Positions 6,298-13,557 are shown, counted from the stretch's first letter. The stretch: 52,439 bases of DNA from Mycolicibacterium bacteremicum (GCF_002086115.1 NZ_MVHJ01000033.1:1-52439), one strand, 5' to 3'. A program made the numbers and translations. The notes: a model not told the origin generated them from the sequence alone.

Positions 6298-7099
6298 TTT
6301 CGGCTCCCTTGCGGTTAGACGGATGCTTCGGGCAATCCGAGAGATCATCAAGCCGGCCCACCTGATCGCAGTCCGGGCACGCATCGATCAGGGCGCGGAT
6401 GGTGCGCTTGCGGTGAAGCTCATCGGCTTTCACATCCGCCTCGTGCTGGAGATCCCACTTGCGTCGGGCTTCGCACGGACGGCATGGCCCGTCGTGGTTT
6501 TCGACATGCTTTGGGCAATGGGGGCGGGGGGCGGTTCCCTCCCCAAGGTAACCACCAACAGAAGGTGACCCTAGTCCTAAACCTGTTCCTGTACTGGAGG
6601 GTTCCGGAAGGGTTCCATTTTCGGGAAGGGTTCCGGAACCCTTCGTCGGATCGGGACGATGACTTCCAGAAGGGTTTAGCTCATCGGCCAGTTTGTCGGC
6701 CTCGGCACGGTGCAACCGCCTCAACTCGGCGGCGACCTCGGCCCTCAACTTATCCGACTCCACCATCCCGGCCGACTTCAACGCGCTCTTGAAAATGTTG
6801 GGGGACTTCACCACCTGAGCCGTCCTCATGTACGACCGGATGAACAGTTCGTCGGTCTCATCGTCCACGAACACAAAACGGTGGTCCTCCAGGACAGCGA
6901 GGTCGGCCAGGATCGCAGCTTTGTCGATCTGGTCGCATCCCTTGGCCAACAACCCGACGTTCAGGGTGAGCAGGCCGGCGCAGTCCAGATCCTTCTGCGA
7001 GCACAACTGCACATACGTGGCCTGTGCTCCTCTTGGGAGGCTGCGGAAATCGCGGTCACGCCAGATGGATTCCCGAATCAGGGCAGCAGAGTTAGCCAT
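6290..7099 (-). CDS. Phage replication initiation-type protein (winged-helix, DnaD-like, 269 aa)
   Basis: ATG at 7099 overlaps the HNH gene upstream by 8 bases. The N-terminal 120 residues (ESIWRDRDFRSLPRGAQATYVQLCS ... LLAKGC ... LAVLEDHRFVFVDDETDELFIRSYMRT) follow the pattern of winged-helix replication proteins common in actinophages. A low-complexity Gly/Pro/Thr linker follows at about 145-185. The C-terminus has two Cys pairs with His (CPKHVENHDGPCRPCEARR and CPDCDQVGRLDDLSDCPKH), probably zinc sites. Likely role: recognition of the phage origin and loading of host replication proteins (inferred). No origin-like iterons were seen in or next to the gene. Confidence 0.72.
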   Translation of the reverse strand: MANSAALIRESIWRDRDFRSLPRGAQATYVQLCSQKDLDCAGLLTLNVGLLAKGCDQIDKAAILADLAVLEDHRFVFVDDETDELFIRSYMRTAQVVKSPNIFKSALKSAGMVESDKLRAEVAAELRRLHRAEADKLADELNPSGSHRPDPTKGSGTLPENGTLPEPSSTGTGLGLGSPSVGGYLGEGTAPRPHCPKHVENHDGPCRPCEARRKWDLQHEADVKADELHRKRTIRALIDACPDCDQVGRLDDLSDCPKHPSNRKGAESA

Positions 7100-7556
7100 C
7101 CAAATCCACCTCGGCTTTCCTGCCTCGGATCTTCGGGACTTCTCGTTGCAAGCAACCGATGAGTACCGCAGCGGCCTTACGTGCGGTGTCTTCCCCCGCA
7201 GGACCAGCCTCTAGAACACTCTGCGCCAGGGCAATTCGGGCGTCCCAGTCGACGCGCATGGTGGTGGCTAGCTTGCGCTTGTTACATGGGGTGCAGGCCG
7301 ATTGAAGGTTGTCGAGTTCGTTCGTACCGCCCAGGGCGCGGGGGTGGATATGGTCAATTTCGAGATAGACCACATCGACGTCGGCGGGCAATCGATGCCA
7401 AGGCGCATACCGACCGGAGAGATTGTCGGCTTCAGGGACGAACACACGTCCGCAGTATTGGCAGGTCCAGTTGTCGCGGGCGTACACGATGGCACGCCTC
7501 CTCGGGCCGACCTTCTCGGGGTGAGGGCGGTAGACACCATCAGCAGATACCGGCAT
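7092..7556 (-). CDS. HNH endonuclease (154 aa)
   Basis: Classical HNH fold signature: ARDNWTCQYCGR (first Cys pair), LEIDHIHPRALGGTNELDNLQSACTPCNKRK (catalytic DH, Asn, second Cys pair), residues about 28-93. The 40-residue C-terminal extension is helical. It may be a free-standing homing-type or DNA-processing nuclease. It overlaps the replication gene start by 8 bases and the upstream stop by one base, so it is co-translated with DNA replication functions. Confidence 0.85.
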   Translation of the reverse strand: MPVSADGVYRPHPEKVGPRRRAIVYARDNWTCQYCGRVFVPEADNLSGRYAPWHRLPADVDVVYLEIDHIHPRALGGTNELDNLQSACTPCNKRKLATTMRVDWDARIALAQSVLEAGPAGEDTARKAAAVLIGCLQREVPKIRGRKAEVDLDG

Positions 7557-7867
7557 CAGGCACCACCGCCCGTGCGCTTCACGCTGTTGCGGTACTCCCG
7601 GACCACCTCATCCAGCAGGGCGCACACATTCGCCCACTTCACCCTGGCGTCCTCAGCTTCTCGCTGCATCCACTCGACGTCCCGGATTCGGTAGCTGCGA
7701 CCCTCATAAAGCAGATCAATCTTCGTGGATGCCTGTAGCGCCCTGCGGCATTCCCTGGCAGCCTGCTGGAGCAGAGTGTTGCCGTGCGATTGGAGTTGAT
7801 CGACCGTCATAGGGTTGGAGGCATCTGCCTCTACAGCCCTCAGCGGCCTTGGACTATCATCTGTCAT
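7556..7867 (-). CDS. Phage protein, function unknown (103 aa)
   Basis: The start MTDDSPRPLRAVEA at 7867 is preceded by GAGAGGTTCGACA. An ATG five codons upstream is less well placed. Helical throughout (VDQLQSHGNTLLQQAARECRRALQASTKIDLL; WMQREAEDARVKWANVCALLDEVVREYRNS), suggesting a coiled-coil or DNA-associated helical bundle. It is the first gene after a 153-base gap with a promoter-like element, so it probably heads a leftward transcript covering the HNH and replication genes. Confidence 0.68.
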   Translation of the reverse strand: MTDDSPRPLRAVEADASNPMTVDQLQSHGNTLLQQAARECRRALQASTKIDLLYEGRSYRIRDVEWMQREAEDARVKWANVCALLDEVVREYRNSVKRTGGGA

Positions 7868-7947
7868 TGTCGAACCTCTCATACAGGTGAGACCACACCC
7901 CGGGGCAGTTCACAGCTGTCGCCGGGGGCCTTGCATTTAACCCCCCA

Positions 7948-7956
7948 AGTTTACCA
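7948..7956 (-). promoter_or_regulatory. Extended -10 promoter candidate
   Basis: On the minus strand TGGTAAACT (an extended -10, TGn plus TAAACT) lies in the 153-base gap between the HNH gene at 8021 and the 7556-7867 gene. No good -35 hexamer was found 17 bases upstream. Transcription from here would run into the HNH and replication genes. Also in the gap are imperfect C-rich/G-rich stems that could form structure in the leader. Confidence 0.35.
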
Positions 7957-8020
7957 CTTTGACGTGCTTGTTTCGGGGTTGAATGCCCACCCCCACAACA
8001 CAACCCACGATCCCGGCGGC

Positions 8021-8377
8021 TCATCCGGCCTCCTGTGTGGGGGCGGGGACACGCTCAAAACCCCCATCGTTGTCGAGTAACACCCATGCGCCGCGCCGGA
8101 ACACGGGCACCTCGGATGGGTTGTGGCCTTGTCTGACGAGCCACCCGAACTCGTATGCCGTCGTCCTGCCCATCTCTGTGGCGTGATGGCACGACGCACC
8201 CAACAGCAAGCAATTCGCCGGGAGGTTGGTGTCAGCCCGCCGAGAGCCCCCGGAACCGCGCGGCCTCCTGTGGTGGTACTGCACATCGGTGTGGTGGTTG
8301 CCGCACCGCTCACACAAGCCGCCAGCGCGTTCGTAGACGATGGCCTTCACGGCGGGGGTGAAACCCTTAGCAGCCAT
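8021..8377 (-). CDS. HNH endonuclease (118 aa)
   Basis: Contains CERCGNHHTDVQYHHRRPRGSGG and later NCLLLGASCHHAT, matching the bacterial HNH family (Cys pair, HH core, Asn, distal CHH). About 118 residues is normal for stand-alone phage HNH proteins. A C-terminal tail resembles the region after the HNH core in related phage proteins (AYEFGWLVRQGHNP). It overlaps the upstream stop by one base (TGATG). Confidence 0.82.
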   Translation of the reverse strand: MAAKGFTPAVKAIVYERAGGLCERCGNHHTDVQYHHRRPRGSGGSRRADTNLPANCLLLGASCHHATEMGRTTAYEFGWLVRQGHNPSEVPVFRRGAWVLLDNDGGFERVPAPTQEAG

Positions 8378-8775
8378 CAGGACGCGTCCGTGAAGGATCG
8401 ACCCAACGCCTCATCCCGAGCCGCGATCAACGCAACAGCATGAGACAACGCATGGTTGGGATGCCTGTAAGGGTTGCTGATGCCGTCACTGACGATCCGC
8501 CCATCGCTGCGGATGACAACAGCAGCGTCCGGGTCTTGGCTTTCGACGGGCCAGCGTCCCGAACTGTATCCCCGGTGCGGTTCACCCTCGGGGATGCGGA
8601 GCACCGCCCATCCTTGGGTGAGCAAGGTGTCGACGACGAGGTGGGCGAGCCCGTTGGCCTGGTCGCCGGTCAACCGTCCTCCGTTGTAGCTGTCACTCGG
8701 GCCGACGATCTCGGCTGTGAGCCGCTTTGCCACTGCGTCGATGGCTGCCTTGAGATCTTCTGCAAGGTCGCTCAT
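8377..8775 (-). CDS. Phage protein, function unknown (132 aa)
   Basis: ATG at 8775 preceded by AGGAGACCGA. Begins with a helix (MSDLAEDLKAAIDAVAKRL), then a beta-rich middle (GWAVLRIPEGEPHRGY; AAVVIRSDGRIVSDG). The C-terminal helix contains HALSHAVALIAARDEAL. No family was recognised. The 127 bases upstream (8776-8902) hold no frame with both a start and a ribosome site. Confidence 0.68.
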   Translation of the reverse strand: MSDLAEDLKAAIDAVAKRLTAEIVGPSDSYNGGRLTGDQANGLAHLVVDTLLTQGWAVLRIPEGEPHRGYSSGRWPVESQDPDAAVVIRSDGRIVSDGISNPYRHPNHALSHAVALIAARDEALGRSFTDAS

Positions 8776-8902
8776 TCGGTCTCCTGGTGTATTTGGGTGT
8801 GGTGGCCTGTGAAGGCGTGGTGGCGGCGTACGAACGCCTCAGCCGACAAATCCCCCGACCGGTGTTCAAAGCGACTGGGTTTGTCCATGCACTCGCACTG
8901 CA

Positions 8903-9394
8903 CTACGTACACAGCCGCCCCCAACCCCTAAAGTTGCGGGTGAGAACGTGCGACAACGGCAACGGAGGCTGAAACCCTCGACCACCGTTGGTCTGCCAAT
9001 GAATCGGGGACGGCCACCAGCGTGCCCCCAACTGCCATGTCCGCTTCCGGTAGCACCACCCACTGTCCGGGCGCTTCATGTAGTAGCCGAGGTTCGCCCC
9101 ACCATCGATGTCATAAGGGGCAAAGTCGCGCATAGCATCTAGGAACGCCTGCCGGTAGTAGCGGTTGTACAGGTCGAGATGATCACGCAGTAGGCGGATT
9201 TCATCGTCAGTTGGCATGACGCATTGATCGACAACTCCATCGCAAACTACGATCCCGGTGATGTAGTTCCAGCGCGGGAACGCCGATGTGAGGATCGGGA
9301 TGCGCAGGCTGGTCGCCAACCCGTTCTGGTGTGGGCTGATGTCACCTTCGGTGTCCGCCCAGGTGCGGTTGCCGTAGAACTCGGTGACGCTCAT
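8903..9394 (-). CDS. Phage protein, Trp/Tyr-rich (163 aa)
   Basis: The start MSVTEFYGNRTW at 9394 is chosen; a GGAGCGGG lies upstream. An alternative ATG at 9478 would add 28 Pro/Arg-rich residues and overlap the upstream gene by 23 bases. The middle of the protein has a helical stretch with LDLYNRYYRQAFLDAMRDF. The C-terminus is unusually rich in Trp (SGWCYRKRTWQLGARWWPSPIHW). Function unknown. Confidence 0.62.
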   Translation of the reverse strand: MSVTEFYGNRTWADTEGDISPHQNGLATSLRIPILTSAFPRWNYITGIVVCDGVVDQCVMPTDDEIRLLRDHLDLYNRYYRQAFLDAMRDFAPYDIDGGANLGYYMKRPDSGWCYRKRTWQLGARWWPSPIHWQTNGGRGFQPPLPLSHVLTRNFRGWGRLCT

Positions 9395-9455
9395 CGTCGC
9401 CACCCGCTCCGGTGGTTGCGGCGGCGACGCCGGAACCACAACATCGTGTCCACAC

Positions 9456-9788
9456 TCACGAGTGGGCCTCCGCAGCATCAGCGGCAGCCAACAGCGCGGC
9501 AGCGAGAGAACGTGCGGATCCTGGCGTATTGGCGTAGCGCGGGTACTGCACTTGACCGCCCGGGGTCACGTAGACATGCGCGGTCGCTCGGTGCTGCGGC
9601 AGTTCGACGGGCCAGAATCCGTCCTCGTCAGGCTCAGGCAGCTTCACCGGGTCCGCGTATCCGGCTGCTTTGAGCGCGTCGAGGGCGTGCATCGCGTGCC
9701 CTTCGGCGTCCCAGTCGCACTCGATGTCCGCGTCCCGGAACGCCTGCTTCAGCACCTCTGCCGCGTGGGTGGGGTTTTCGGTACTCAC
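9456..9788 (-). CDS. Phage protein of the AAEVL...LDALKAAGYA type (110 aa)
   Basis: The N-terminal half (HAAEVLKQAFRDADIECDWDAEGHAMHALDALKAAGYA) belongs to a modular family common in mycobacteriophages; a second member is at 13554-13853. A 30-base DNA block over LDALKAAGYA (9654-9683) is nearly identical to 13719-13748. The C-terminal half is beta-rich (FWPVELPQHRATAHVYVTPGG) and not shared. Function unknown. Confidence 0.7.
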   Translation of the reverse strand: MSTENPTHAAEVLKQAFRDADIECDWDAEGHAMHALDALKAAGYADPVKLPEPDEDGFWPVELPQHRATAHVYVTPGGQVQYPRYANTPGSARSLAAALLAAADAAEAHS

Positions 9789-10009
9789 GACGCCTCCCGG
9801 CAGCTAGCACACTTCGAAGGCCACGCCTGCGTCGTGTAATCCCAATGACCACAACCACACCGCGTCCTAGTCACCGTCACCGGGATACACACCTCACACA
9901 CCACCCCATCCGAAGACGACAGATACGCACCCCGAACAGGTTTGTCACAGACTGAGCACTGTGGTGGGGTGTGCGGCCGGTAGTCGGGGGCTTTCGTCGG
10001 ATCCCACAT
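9785..10009 (-). CDS. Zinc-ribbon phage protein (74 aa)
   Basis: Three Cys pairs: CSVC at about 18-21, CEVC at about 38-41, then CGCGHWDY and CASC at the C-terminus. This spacing fits one or two small zinc ribbons. It overlaps the upstream ATPase gene by one base and the downstream gene by 4 bases. Probably nucleic-acid or protein binding (inferred). Confidence 0.72.
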   Translation of the reverse strand: MWDPTKAPDYRPHTPPQCSVCDKPVRGAYLSSSDGVVCEVCIPVTVTRTRCGCGHWDYTTQAWPSKCASCREAS

Positions 10010-11010
10010 CAGGACGCCTCCAACTCTTGCTGCACCGGCTCCTGCGGACTGGCCTCCAACGCCTGCGCGCGGGCCATGATCGCCTCAGACAACGTCGGCC
10101 CATCCAACACACCAACATTCAAAACCTCGCCGGCCTTCGCATCCCGCCAAATCTCGGTCAGCTGATCCTTGGACTCCGCGGCATCCACCGCGTCCATCAA
10201 GTCCATAACCCGCTCCTGAACCGACGCAGCCTCCCTAACGTGCGCCGTCTTCGGATCACACCGCAGGATGTCGAACACCAACTGCTCCAGCGTCAACTCA
10301 GGGATGCGTTTTGGTTTGTCCTCCCCCGGCACGATCCCCGCATGAACCGAACGCGCACCGATGATCTGCGGATGCTCAGACCGGGACAGCCGCACCCACA
10401 CCGACGCATCAAAAGCCAGGTTCTTCTGGCCCTCCACTTTCCACGTCCGTTTCGTGGTGGGCTTCCCGTTCTCCATTGCCACCTGATCCGCACCCCTCGC
10501 GGTCATGACGACGATTCCGGGGAACCGCATCAACACCCGCATCAACTCTTTATGCCGAGCCGTGGCGAGGTTCCACAGATCGGTGGTGATCTGGATTTCC
10601 GCTTCGGGGTCCTTCTCAAGTTTCTTCCGGTTGGCGTCCCGCCTCCTGGCTTTCCCGTCAACCCACTCTTTGAGGTCATCCCACTCGGCGGTCATCGAAT
10701 CAATCACCAACACCACAGGCTTCTCACCAGCGTCTACGGCCCTTTGGGCTTCATCCTTCGCAGCTTTGATCTGGGCGTAGATGTCGGGCCAGGTGCCGTC
10801 ATGCTGGATGACTTCGTACCGGGCTCCAGGGATAGCACCGTATTCGTCGGATGCCCCTTCGCCCCAGTCCAGCCAGAACGTCCTACCGACCTTCTCCGAC
10901 GCGGAGAGGACAGCGGCGGACCATGACTTGCCGGACTTCTCCCCACCCTCCACAAGGATGAGCGGCCACGGGACAGCGCCGGTCGGGGGCCTCGTCCTGA
11001 GCGCGGTCAT
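10009..11010 (-). CDS. AAA/RecA-like ATPase of phage recombination type (333 aa)
   Basis: The Walker A motif GGEKSGKS is at residues 22-29. A hydrophobic strand ending in Asp (VVLVIDSMT, about residue 100) is the Walker B. Length and layout fit the phage RecA-like NTPases (often called Sak4-like or AAA ATPase) that work with a recombinase or single-strand annealing system. The segment TARGADQVAMENGKPTTKRTWKVEGQKN resembles the post-Walker B region of that group. The C-terminal 100 residues are helical and acidic. It follows the DUF1508 gene with a 4-base overlap, so the two are probably one module. Confidence 0.8.
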   Translation of the reverse strand: MTALRTRPPTGAVPWPLILVEGGEKSGKSWSAAVLSASEKVGRTFWLDWGEGASDEYGAIPGARYEVIQHDGTWPDIYAQIKAAKDEAQRAVDAGEKPVVLVIDSMTAEWDDLKEWVDGKARRRDANRKKLEKDPEAEIQITTDLWNLATARHKELMRVLMRFPGIVVMTARGADQVAMENGKPTTKRTWKVEGQKNLAFDASVWVRLSRSEHPQIIGARSVHAGIVPGEDKPKRIPELTLEQLVFDILRCDPKTAHVREAASVQERVMDLMDAVDAAESKDQLTEIWRDAKAGEVLNVGVLDGPTLSEAIMARAQALEASPQEPVQQELEAS

Positions 11011-11258
11011 CGGATGCGCTCCGTGACGAGCCTGTAGCCCTTAGCCCGCAGCGGAGGAACAGGGCCAGCCCAGTACGAAAACTCCACCGTGACCGGCGCA
11101 ACGAGACGAATGAACGCCCGCGCCGCCCGCTTCGCATTCGACCGGCTGGGAAACATCTCCGACGTCGCGAGGATGTGCCCATTCGGGGACTTGATGACGT
11201 ACCAGAACTCGCCGTCACCGTTCTCCGATTGACGCACGTACAACCCAGGACGCCTCAT
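11007..11258 (-). CDS. DUF1508-type small protein (83 aa)
   Basis: The core EFWYVIKSPNGHILATSEMFPSRSNAKRAARAFIRLV matches the DUF1508/YegP pattern (beta strand, NGxxLATSExY, then an alanine-rich helix). Chromosomal members are about 60-110 residues; function unknown. Here it sits directly upstream of the RecA-like ATPase, which suggests a role in DNA metabolism but does not prove one. Confidence 0.75.
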   Translation of the reverse strand: MRRPGLYVRQSENGDGEFWYVIKSPNGHILATSEMFPSRSNAKRAARAFIRLVAPVTVEFSYWAGPVPPLRAKGYRLVTERIR

Positions 11259-11725
11259 TCGCCGGCCTCCAGCTCTTTGAGTCCGTTGACGTTCAGGGCG
11301 CCCTTCGCCAACAGGCCGGCGACGATGATGTCCGCATCCTCCGAAGCCTTGAAGATGGGGTAGGCATCGCCTTGGGTGACATCAACGATGCCGTCGATGA
11401 CCACACCCTCCGAATCCACAAACGCCCCCAGCTTCGCGGCCTCGTCCAGAAGCCGTTTCTGGAACGCCGGATTCACCGACTCCGACACCTCCACCTCACC
11501 CGGCCACCTCGACTTCACATACGCCAGGAACGCCGCCTCATTCACCACACGGGCCGTTTTCCGGCCCTTCGTCATGCCGACATGCCCCAACACCTGGGAG
11601 CCGATGACAGCGGCGGTCCTCTCCCCCGGAAGCATCGACAACCTTGCTTTGGCGTCGGCCTCCCACTCCTTCACTTTCCCGCCCAACAGCTTCGACAGCG
11701 CCAACTGCGCTACAGGATCAGTCAC
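11255..11725 (-). CDS. Phage protein in recombination module (156 aa)
   Basis: The GTG at 11725 overlaps the upstream stop as GTGA. The longer frame to 11767 would overlap that gene. Features: a basic helix with LSKLLGGKVKEWEADAKARLSM, a Gly-rich VIGSQVLGHVGMTKGRKTARVVNEAAFLAYVKSRWP and a C-terminal VDVTQGDAYPIFKASEDADIIVAGLL. The pattern is reminiscent of phage proteins that accompany RecE/RecT-like or Sak-type ATPases, but no family can be named with confidence. Confidence 0.65.
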   Translation of the reverse strand: MTDPVAQLALSKLLGGKVKEWEADAKARLSMLPGERTAAVIGSQVLGHVGMTKGRKTARVVNEAAFLAYVKSRWPGEVEVSESVNPAFQKRLLDEAAKLGAFVDSEGVVIDGIVDVTQGDAYPIFKASEDADIIVAGLLAKGALNVNGLKELEAGE

Positions 11726-11895
11726 TTCGTTGTCCGTTCTTCGATGTTGTTGACCCGCCTCACACACCAGTTCAAGTACTGGCGGATACGCCGCAGATCG
11801 TCATGGGTTTCCCTGTCGCTGGTGAGTTTCTCGGCGTCGTGCACCTCGGACCTGAGGTCGTCCAGTGCGGCGCCGATAGCGGATATGCGGTTCAT
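11722..11895 (-). CDS. Small phage protein, function unknown (57 aa)
   Basis: Read directly from the DNA: ATG at 11895 overlaps the WhiB stop as ATGA and the stop overlaps the next GTG. The product is a single predicted amphipathic helix (ALDDLRSEVHDAEKLTSDRETHDDLRRIRQYL) with charged residues and a C-terminal ERTTK, probably a short coiled coil. Confidence 0.65.
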   Translation of the reverse strand: MNRISAIGAALDDLRSEVHDAEKLTSDRETHDDLRRIRQYLNWCVRRVNNIEERTTK

Positions 11896-12146
11896 GCCGA
11901 CCTCCTGAGCCGACGCCGTTCACGCTCCGTATAACCGCCCCAAATGCCCCACCTTTCACGGGTTTTCAGGGCGTACTCCAAACACTGCGCCTGCACATCA
12001 CACGTCTGGCAGATACGTTTCGCCTCAGCGACTTTGGCGCGCTCACCCTTCTCCGGGTGGAAGATCGGCCCAACCTCCCGGCACAAACCCATGTCCATCC
12101 ACGGCTCCCGATTGAGTAGGTGGTCGATGGTTCCGATGATGCTCAC
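11892..12146 (-). CDS. WhiB-family iron-sulfur transcription factor (84 aa)
   Basis: Cys 22, 46, 49 and 55 give the C-x23-C-x2-C-x5-C pattern that binds a 4Fe-4S cluster in WhiB proteins. GIWGGYTERERRRLR (67 onward) is the family's beta-turn followed by a basic DNA-binding tail. Mycobacteriophage WhiB proteins can replace or inhibit host WhiB2 (established for phage TM4 WhiBTM4). It is encoded next to a second WhiB gene at 12143 with a 4-base overlap. A regulator of phage or host transcription is likely. Confidence 0.9.
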   Translation of the reverse strand: MSIIGTIDHLLNREPWMDMGLCREVGPIFHPEKGERAKVAEAKRICQTCDVQAQCLEYALKTRERWGIWGGYTERERRRLRRSA

Positions 12147-12664
12147 GCAGCCCTCCTACGCTGGTCGCGCTTCCGCTGCGCGTTGACGACATTCCGACAA
12201 GACTTAGAGCAGTACCGGGACTTTCCGTGCCCGCGGACATCGCCGCCGCACACCACACACACTTTCGATTCCCGGTGCGCTTCCTGATGTTCTTTGATGT
12301 AGTCGCACCAGGCGGCCTTGCACACCTTGCATTTGCAGCCCTTTCGGTATCCCTTGTAGCCGTGCTCCTCCGGTAGGACTGGGCGGGCCACTTTCACAGT
12401 TCGCGCAGAAGCGCCTTTGCGGAGCTGCTTACGTTCGGTGGAGGTGAGAGCCCCCCAGATTCCGTACTCCTCGCCTCGGTCCAAGGCTTCTTGGAGGCAT
12501 TCGATTCGGACGGGGCAGTCGAGGCAGATTTGTTTGGCTATGAGGGTCGTTCCGCCGTTGCTTTCGGGGAACCACACTTCGGGATCTTTGGCTGCGCAGG
12601 CGCCGTGGAGTTTGGAGGTGGTGAAGGCTGGTTTGTGGCTGCGTTGAGCCACGCCGGCCCTCAT
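12143..12664 (-). CDS. WhiB-family protein with C-terminal Cys-rich extension (173 aa)
   Basis: Cys 23, 47, 50, 56 match the WhiB cluster motif. GIWGALTSTERKQLRK follows at 68-83. Unlike standard WhiB proteins (about 80-120 residues) it continues with GYRKGCKCKVCKAAWC (Cys 110, 112, 115, 120) and then CVVCGGDVRGHGKSRYCSKSCR (Cys 136, 139, 152, 156), which looks like a second zinc finger with a very basic tail. The 3-part layout suggests WhiB plus two zinc-binding modules. Tight ATGA overlap on both sides. Confidence 0.86.
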   Translation of the reverse strand: MRAGVAQRSHKPAFTTSKLHGACAAKDPEVWFPESNGGTTLIAKQICLDCPVRIECLQEALDRGEEYGIWGALTSTERKQLRKGASARTVKVARPVLPEEHGYKGYRKGCKCKVCKAAWCDYIKEHQEAHRESKVCVVCGGDVRGHGKSRYCSKSCRNVVNAQRKRDQRRRAA

Positions 12665-12918
12665 TCGCCCTCCCAGGTTGCGCCGGCCAAATTGGGTGTG
12701 ATCCCCAACCCGCGTAGCCCTTTCGTCAGATGCAGCACCAACTCCGCCGCATCCGCCGGGGTTAAGTCCAGGGACAGCCCGTACATGAACCTGACGTGTA
12801 AATGTTTGGTGCCGAAGGGGATGGGGGTGATGTCGTGGAGGGGTCCGAAGTAGCCGCCTACGGTGACGTCTCCGTTGTGGTGGAACCGGTTAGGGGTACG
12901 ACCCACATTCGCAGTCAC
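12661..12918 (-). CDS. Small phage protein, function unknown (85 aa)
   Basis: The GTG at 12918 overlaps the upstream stop (GTGA). The longer frame to 13017 would lie in the upstream gene. The product is beta-rich with FHHNGDVTVGGYFGPLHDITPI and HLHVRFMYGLSLDLTPADAAELVLHLTKGL, consistent with a small beta-barrel or ferredoxin-like fold. Located immediately before the WhiB pair. Function unknown. Confidence 0.65.
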   Translation of the reverse strand: MTANVGRTPNRFHHNGDVTVGGYFGPLHDITPIPFGTKHLHVRFMYGLSLDLTPADAAELVLHLTKGLRGLGITPNLAGATWEGE

Positions 12919-13217
12919 AGTTCGTCCTCCGCATACACCAGACGAGCAGTCGCACAAGGCCAGGAGATAGGGCCGAGGCAGTGAGCACAGACGCGCTCGG
13001 TCTGCGTGTTGCCCCAACTGAGGGGCCGATCAAACGGACGGTGCAGCTCTCGGATCGGCGATTTCACCGCATGCCGACCGTCTTCCATCCCGGCCCGGTA
13101 CGCCTCGCGCATCGCGGCGTTGCCCCACTCGGGGTACTTATCGCGGCGGTCGTAGCCCATGATCGCCAACTCAAGTTCGGCGTCGACCTCTTCGCGGCTT
13201 GGCCTCTCGAGGCTCAT
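12915..13217 (-). CDS. Phage protein with HCLGP motif (100 aa), paralogue of the 4394-4693 gene
   Basis: The start MSLERPSREEVDAELE at 13217 follows GGAGACAACG. The longer frame to 13316 overlaps the upstream gene. The C-terminal part (LHRPF...CAHCLGPISWPCATARLVYAEDEL) is homologous to the protein at 4394-4693, 8 kb to the left; the N-terminal halves differ. Zinc binding is possible through the CAHC...C set. Function unknown. Confidence 0.72.
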   Translation of the reverse strand: MSLERPSREEVDAELELAIMGYDRRDKYPEWGNAAMREAYRAGMEDGRHAVKSPIRELHRPFDRPLSWGNTQTERVCAHCLGPISWPCATARLVYAEDEL

Positions 13218-13396
13218 CGTTGTCTCCTGGTGTCTGTGGCGAACGCCAACAGGACCGCCATTAATGTCCCCGCATACAGCCAGACGGGGTTGTAGGTGCC
13301 GACGGTGACAGCGCACCCCGCAATCCAGAGGGTCCAGGCGACCGATAGGCCGATGTTTTGGAGTCGGCGGGGACGTACCCGCACCTGGGGGCTCAT
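13214..13396 (-). CDS. Small membrane protein (60 aa)
   Basis: The start MSPQVRVRPRRL at 13396 overlaps the upstream stop as ATGA. Basic N-terminus, then two hydrophobic stretches (about 18-35 and 39-53: LSVAWTLWIAGCAVTVGTY and PVWLYAGTLMAVLLAFA), then a charged TDTRRQR tail. Two membrane segments with a short loop. It lies directly after another small membrane protein gene. Holin-like or membrane regulator roles are possible, but the position among early genes argues against lysis. Function unknown. Confidence 0.65.
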   Translation of the reverse strand: MSPQVRVRPRRLQNIGLSVAWTLWIAGCAVTVGTYNPVWLYAGTLMAVLLAFATDTRRQR

Positions 13397-13557
13397 CGGG
13401 TCACCTCGTAGCACGGGCGCCGCATCCCAAAATCCATGACGAAGCCCAGAACCGGTGCCACGACCAGCATGGCGGCCTGCACCTGCAACCCCTCAGTCCA
13501 CACAATCCCGAACGCCTGCCACACATCAGGCCACGACAAACCCCCAAGCGCGCTCAC
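13393..13557 (-). CDS. Small membrane protein (54 aa)
   Basis: Read directly from the DNA: the GTG at 13557 overlaps the upstream stop as GTGA and its own stop overlaps the next ATG (ATGA). The product reads VSALGGLSWPDVWQAFG then VQAAMLVVAPVLGFVMDFG, one clear hydrophobic segment (about 27-43), ending RRPCYEVTR. Together with the next gene it forms a pair of tiny membrane proteins. Confidence 0.6.
   Translation of the reverse strand: MSALGGLSWPDVWQAFGIVWTEGLQVQAAMLVVAPVLGFVMDFGMRRPCYEVTR

Noticed and set aside
8772..8902. Possible short gene ahead of the 8377-8775 gene
   Set aside because: The frame reads a plausible peptide ending HHTQIHQETE with its stop coupled to the next ATG, but it has no ATG or GTG start after the nearest upstream stop; only a TTG could serve.
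9961..10926. Long plus-strand frame opposite the RecA-like ATPase gene
   Set aside because: Arg/Leu/Pro-rich translation with no family features; it is the antisense of a well-supported ATPase with Walker motifs.
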